Shown: piece by piece, positions 60,301-64,000 of the stretch
Numbering within the stretch: the first letter of the stretch is position 1
Layout: each line of letters begins with the position of its first letter
Origin: Lichenostomus cassidix
Lineage: Eukaryota > Chordata > Aves > Passeriformes > Meliphagidae
NCBI GenBank assembly: GCA_008360975.2
Contig: CM039182.1
Location: forward strand, 49,922,491-49,986,490
Direction: 5' to 3'
Length of the DNA: 64,000 nucleotides
Program-made: the position numbers and the translations under genes
Notes under the pieces: generated by a model
What the model saw: the letters and a program-made list of their open reading frames with translations, nothing else
What the model was told of the DNA's origin: nothing
Database searches by the model: none

Positions 60301-63300
60301 AAAAATGAAACAGGTGGCAAACACAGGTAGACTAATGTCTAAAGGAGAGAGGTGTAGATGCTGGAATAATAAAATCAGAAATTCTACAGCCAAAAGCAAA
60401 GAGAGCGTCCATCATGAATTTAGTTTAAGACAAAGGCCATTTCTTTAATATAAGTTTTTAAGATTAAAATATTATTAAACAGACTGCTTTATAAGTCAAC
60501 AAGAACTGTATTTTTTCATATATGAAAACAATTGTAATTACACTGGTCTCAATTTATTAATACTTTGGAGAAAGTGTAAGGAATTCATGTAGAATTTATA
60601 TAAGTTTAACAGAGGCATTAAGAAATGCTCATTAAGTGTCATAGGTAATTACAGGTTCAAGTAAGTTGTGAGGTGCTTATTACAATCATAGAGCTCCTAA
60701 TGTCAGATATTTTCATATGTGACATGCAATATGTTACCACATTCACAAATATTTTATTACACCTTTTCAAGTTATGATTTAAATATGAAGCATATCTACT
60801 ATATCTTGTCTGCTCTTTAAACCCAAGAAAACACATTGAAATTTTATAGAAATTAAATCTGGGGTTTAGGCGAGTTTCCTTGATGTTTTATACTAATACA
60901 TTTCATTTCAAAATATTTATTTTAGCAGAGGTCAGTTTGGGACTAGAGGCTTCTCATCTAAAAACATGATCTTTCAACAGCAAAATGGCAGACAGACTTT
61001 GTTATAACTGTTAGCTGAGGCTCTTGTAAGAAACTCATGTGAAGGGGTGTTTTCAAATCATGGTTTTCTTTTTTTTTTTTTTTTGCTAAAATAGACCTTT
61101 GCTGACAGCAGTTTTCCATCTTTTTGACAAACTTTGCTTACTTTGATAGAAAGTTGCTCCTTGCTGTAACTCAGCTGAAATTTGAAGCTCTATATAAGGA
61201 CACTATGCTTTACTCAACTATCTCTAGAAAAAAAATTCTGTTGATACAGTGGGGCTCAAAAAAAAAAAAAAAAGGAAAGATTCCTATCGCTAGATTTTAA
61301 TACAAATGCTGAAGGTAGAGATTCCAGAAAGAAAACTCCCAGGGATATGAGGTAAGATTTAATCAGCTTTCTTCACCTTGCCCAATGCTCATATCAGTGA
61401 AGCTATGAAATACACCTATATAATTTCAAAATTTGATATAAATTAGAAACCTCATGTTATTAAGTGATACCTTCATAAAGATATGAATAGTTTATTAATA
61501 TGAGAGCCTTAGAACACTAAGGCTCCCTGATGAGGCTTCTCAATAGTGTTGAGAATGAATTATGAGTAGTTCACAAGGTCAAATCATGGTTAAAAACACA
61601 GTAAGACAATCCAATAATCATAATGCACAACACCAATGGTTACAGAAGCTACCAGTAAACACTAAAGTGGTGGACTTTTAAAAACTCCTCACATGTCCAG
61701 AGCCTAGGTTTTGAAAAAACCTTCTCTGATCTGCATGAATAAAAATCCCCTCTGTCTTTTTATAAAATTAGATTAAATAGCCAAGCAAATAAACCCAGTA
61801 CTATTTTATGTGAGCTTACCTGTCCATAGGATTATTCTATTTTTCCTGGCAAGTTTCTAAGAGGGTTTTCTTAGCAGTTGACAGTCTTTAGCATTTGAAA
61901 TGAAACAAGGTGCTATGTAAAGTACACTGAAAAAAAGATAAATTCATAAGTGGAATGAATAGTTATGACCTGAGATACACTGAGAATGGAACCACTTGTA
62001 GCAAACTTCAACATGAGCTGTATTTTAGAGATGACAGAAGTGTTAGGGTATCACACTTTCATATGCGAAGTAGGAACAGAATTGCTTAGAAGTGTCAGAT
62101 CATATTTCTACCTGTATCTATTTTTGCATATGTTGGTACAACTGCAGGTACAGTTAATAACAAATCTAAAAGATGTAGAAGTTTGGGTTTTTTTCTCTTT
62201 TCCTTAGAACAAGATATGAAAAATTCATGCTGTTGTCAAAACTCTGCCCCACTGTGGATCAAACATTTGTTGGGATGCATATACCACTTGCAAATACTAC
62301 AAAAAGCATTGCAAAATATTCCCAACCATGAGTATATCACTTTCAGGATGCAATTCTGTAGGGGTTTTAAGAATGGCAGAAGCACAGTTCTTTTTTTTTT
62401 TTTTTTTGGTTTGTAGCAAATAATAGGAGGGATTTTAGTTAGCTCAGAACAAGTAAAAAAATGCAATCTATAACCCCCAAACAATAACCCATCATACACA
62501 AAACCCAAGTGCCTATTTTTCCACCACAAAACCAGATAATTAATGATGAATTTTTTAAATTAGATTTTGTTATGGAAATAAAACCAATAAACACTAAAGC
62601 TCTCATAGAGCAGCATGTCCAGATAAATTTGGTCCTCATTTAGGTGAAAGGAGAATTTACAAAATGAGTTCTGCTTCTTACCTCCCTCACATTCATACTC
62701 CGTCTCTGCTTGAAAGTGGTTTTTATTCCACCTTCAGACTGATATTGGCATATTTCAATAGAAGTTTTTGCTTTTCATGTCTTCTTTACATGTGAGACTC
62801 CGTTTCTGACTATCAGACACTTTCCAGGCCTAACATGACTCACATTCAAGGGTTAGGAAAAAGAAAGAAAAAAGAGAGATGTATCTTCTCCCCTTCTAGA
62901 AGTATTAGTTCAGCTGAATAGTCTAAATATTAAAAAATGCACAGCAACAGCAAAAACTCAATTATAAGCAAGGTTGCTGGATACCCCTAGCATCTCTAAT
63001 GTCATGCAGCCTGATTATATTCTGTCCCAAAATCCTGTTTATTCTGCAAACCAAGGAGTTACTATGACTGAAAAAAAACCTCTATAAATACTAAGAGAGT
63101 CTCCCTTCCTCCACAGAAATTGATGGGATACTAATCCAAAGATCTGTCTGCTATCATTTGGTTCCCTAGCTGGAGTGCAGTTCAACCAATGTAATTCAAT
63201 TCTATACTTGTATTCTGATACTGAGGTTTGTAAATTACATTTCAGAGGATTTTTTGATAAGCATAAAGCATTAACAGTTAAAATGTCAAAGCTTAGTGAA

Positions 63301-64000
63301 TACATATATGTCATATGTCACAGGTTCATACAGATTCATTTTTAGGGAACTTTGGAAACAGTTTTCTGCATTCCATTATGATCTTCAAAAGCAGAAGATT
63401 AAACATCAGTAATTCTTTCCAAGTTAGAACTTGAGTAGGACTCATGCTTATGGAAAGCATGAGTGTGTATGATTTTTATAAGTATTTGCCCAAGATTCAA
63501 AATCAGGCATGAAATCTGATACACCCTTGGGACATGGTTGAACTGCAAAGTGATTTTTTATTCAGAGGAGGAGTGAACTGATGGATTGAAACAGTTGTGT
63601 GGCCTGTGTTTATTGGCAATGCACTCTGGCACACATCACCATGCATAGCAGTGAGCCTGGTATTTATAAAAACAATTGCTTATAAAATGAAAGGCCAATC
63701 TTTCCACTCTTGGCTCTGAAACTTCCTCTTTGGCAAAACAAAGAAATAAAGAAGCTCAGTCTCTATTCCTTTCACTGAACTAAAGCAAAAACCCTTCTGA
63801 AGACTGAGCAAGTTGACAGTACTTAGCAGTAAGCTCTGATGTTACCTGCACACTAATAAAATCAGGCATCACCAGCCACACTCTCCCACGGAAATCTGTT
63901 TTGTCATGGAAGAATCTGTGCTTTCAGGCATCTTTGTTTGCAATCCCTGCTGATGACAACATAATTTATGGGCTCATATAGAGAAAAGAACCACCATTCT
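57391..64000. other. Intronic sequence to the end of the window
   Basis: AT-rich DNA with homopolymer runs (T at about 61069-61084 and 62391-62407, A at about 61258-61274) and a perfect 10-bp inverted repeat ACTCATGCTT at 63440-63464. No gene, RNA or transposon recognised. Confidence 0.55.

Larger units (their letters stand above)
31810..64000 (-). other. CNTNAP2: CNTNAP2 intron upstream of the exon (partial)
   Basis: Inferred from the acceptor at 31810-31811 on the minus strand. The donor of this intron lies outside the window. The acceptor is preceded on the transcribed strand by a long T tract (about 31817-31832 as A on the plus strand). The intron carries the LTRs at 33470, 46035 and 56229, and the CR1 fragments at 40187, 41572, 52185 and 56850. 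Confidence 0.75.

Noticed and set aside
63440..63464. 10-bp perfect inverted repeat ACTCATGCTT
   Set aside because: Short enough to occur by chance in 64 kb; no associated element.
1..64000. CRISPR arrays, operons, tRNA or rRNA genes
   Set aside because: Looked for and not seen; the sequence has vertebrate intron character throughout.

Overview
The window looks like intronic DNA from a bird, probably a passerine (that rank is inference). CR1 LINE pieces carry the avian 3' tail, ERV-K and ERV-L type LTRs are present, and one multi-exon vertebrate gene crosses the region. No prokaryotic gene organisation, rRNA, tRNA or CRISPR array was seen.

The only host coding sequence I can support is one 150-bp exon on the minus strand at 31660-31809. 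It has clean splice sites and encodes part of a laminin-G domain that I recognise as CNTNAP2 (contactin-associated protein-like 2, a neurexin-family neuronal adhesion protein). CNTNAP2 is known for very large introns, so the remaining ~63.8 kb is best read as the introns on either side. Because the gene runs right to left, 31810-64000 is the upstream intron and 1-31659 the downstream intron.

The largest insertion is an env-less ERV-L-like provirus on the plus strand, antisense to CNTNAP2, from 21017 to at least 26782. It has a 5' LTR (21017-21526), a Lys-type primer binding site, a Gag frame (21638-23170), a single in-frame TAG, then protease-RT-RNase H-integrase in the same frame, ending at a TAA that abuts a 3' LTR. 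That LTR runs into a 500-N assembly gap (26783-27282). The 3' LTR differs from the 5' LTR at 32 compared sites, and 26 of these are G-to-A, nearly all in GG or GA context. The adjacent integrase C-terminus has five TAG/TGA stops without a frame change, and Asn where the second catalytic Asp is expected. This resembles cytidine-deaminase (APOBEC-type) editing of retroviral cDNA confined to the 3' end, and it is the most notable signal in the window.

Other mobile elements: a solo ERV-K-type LTR with perfect 6-bp target duplications (4327-4843); a solo ERV-L-type LTR with perfect 5-bp duplications (46035-46631); an inverted ERV-L-like LTR (56229-56813); a probable LTR remnant (about 33470-34071); four CR1 3'-end fragments (2226, 18337, 40187, 56850), one decayed CR1 ORF2 fragment (52185) and a possible CR1 tail (41572). 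Small structures include two perfect hairpins (6551-6581, 49588-49627), several short tandem repeats and simple-sequence tracts. The rest is AT-rich intron with nothing I can annotate by eye.
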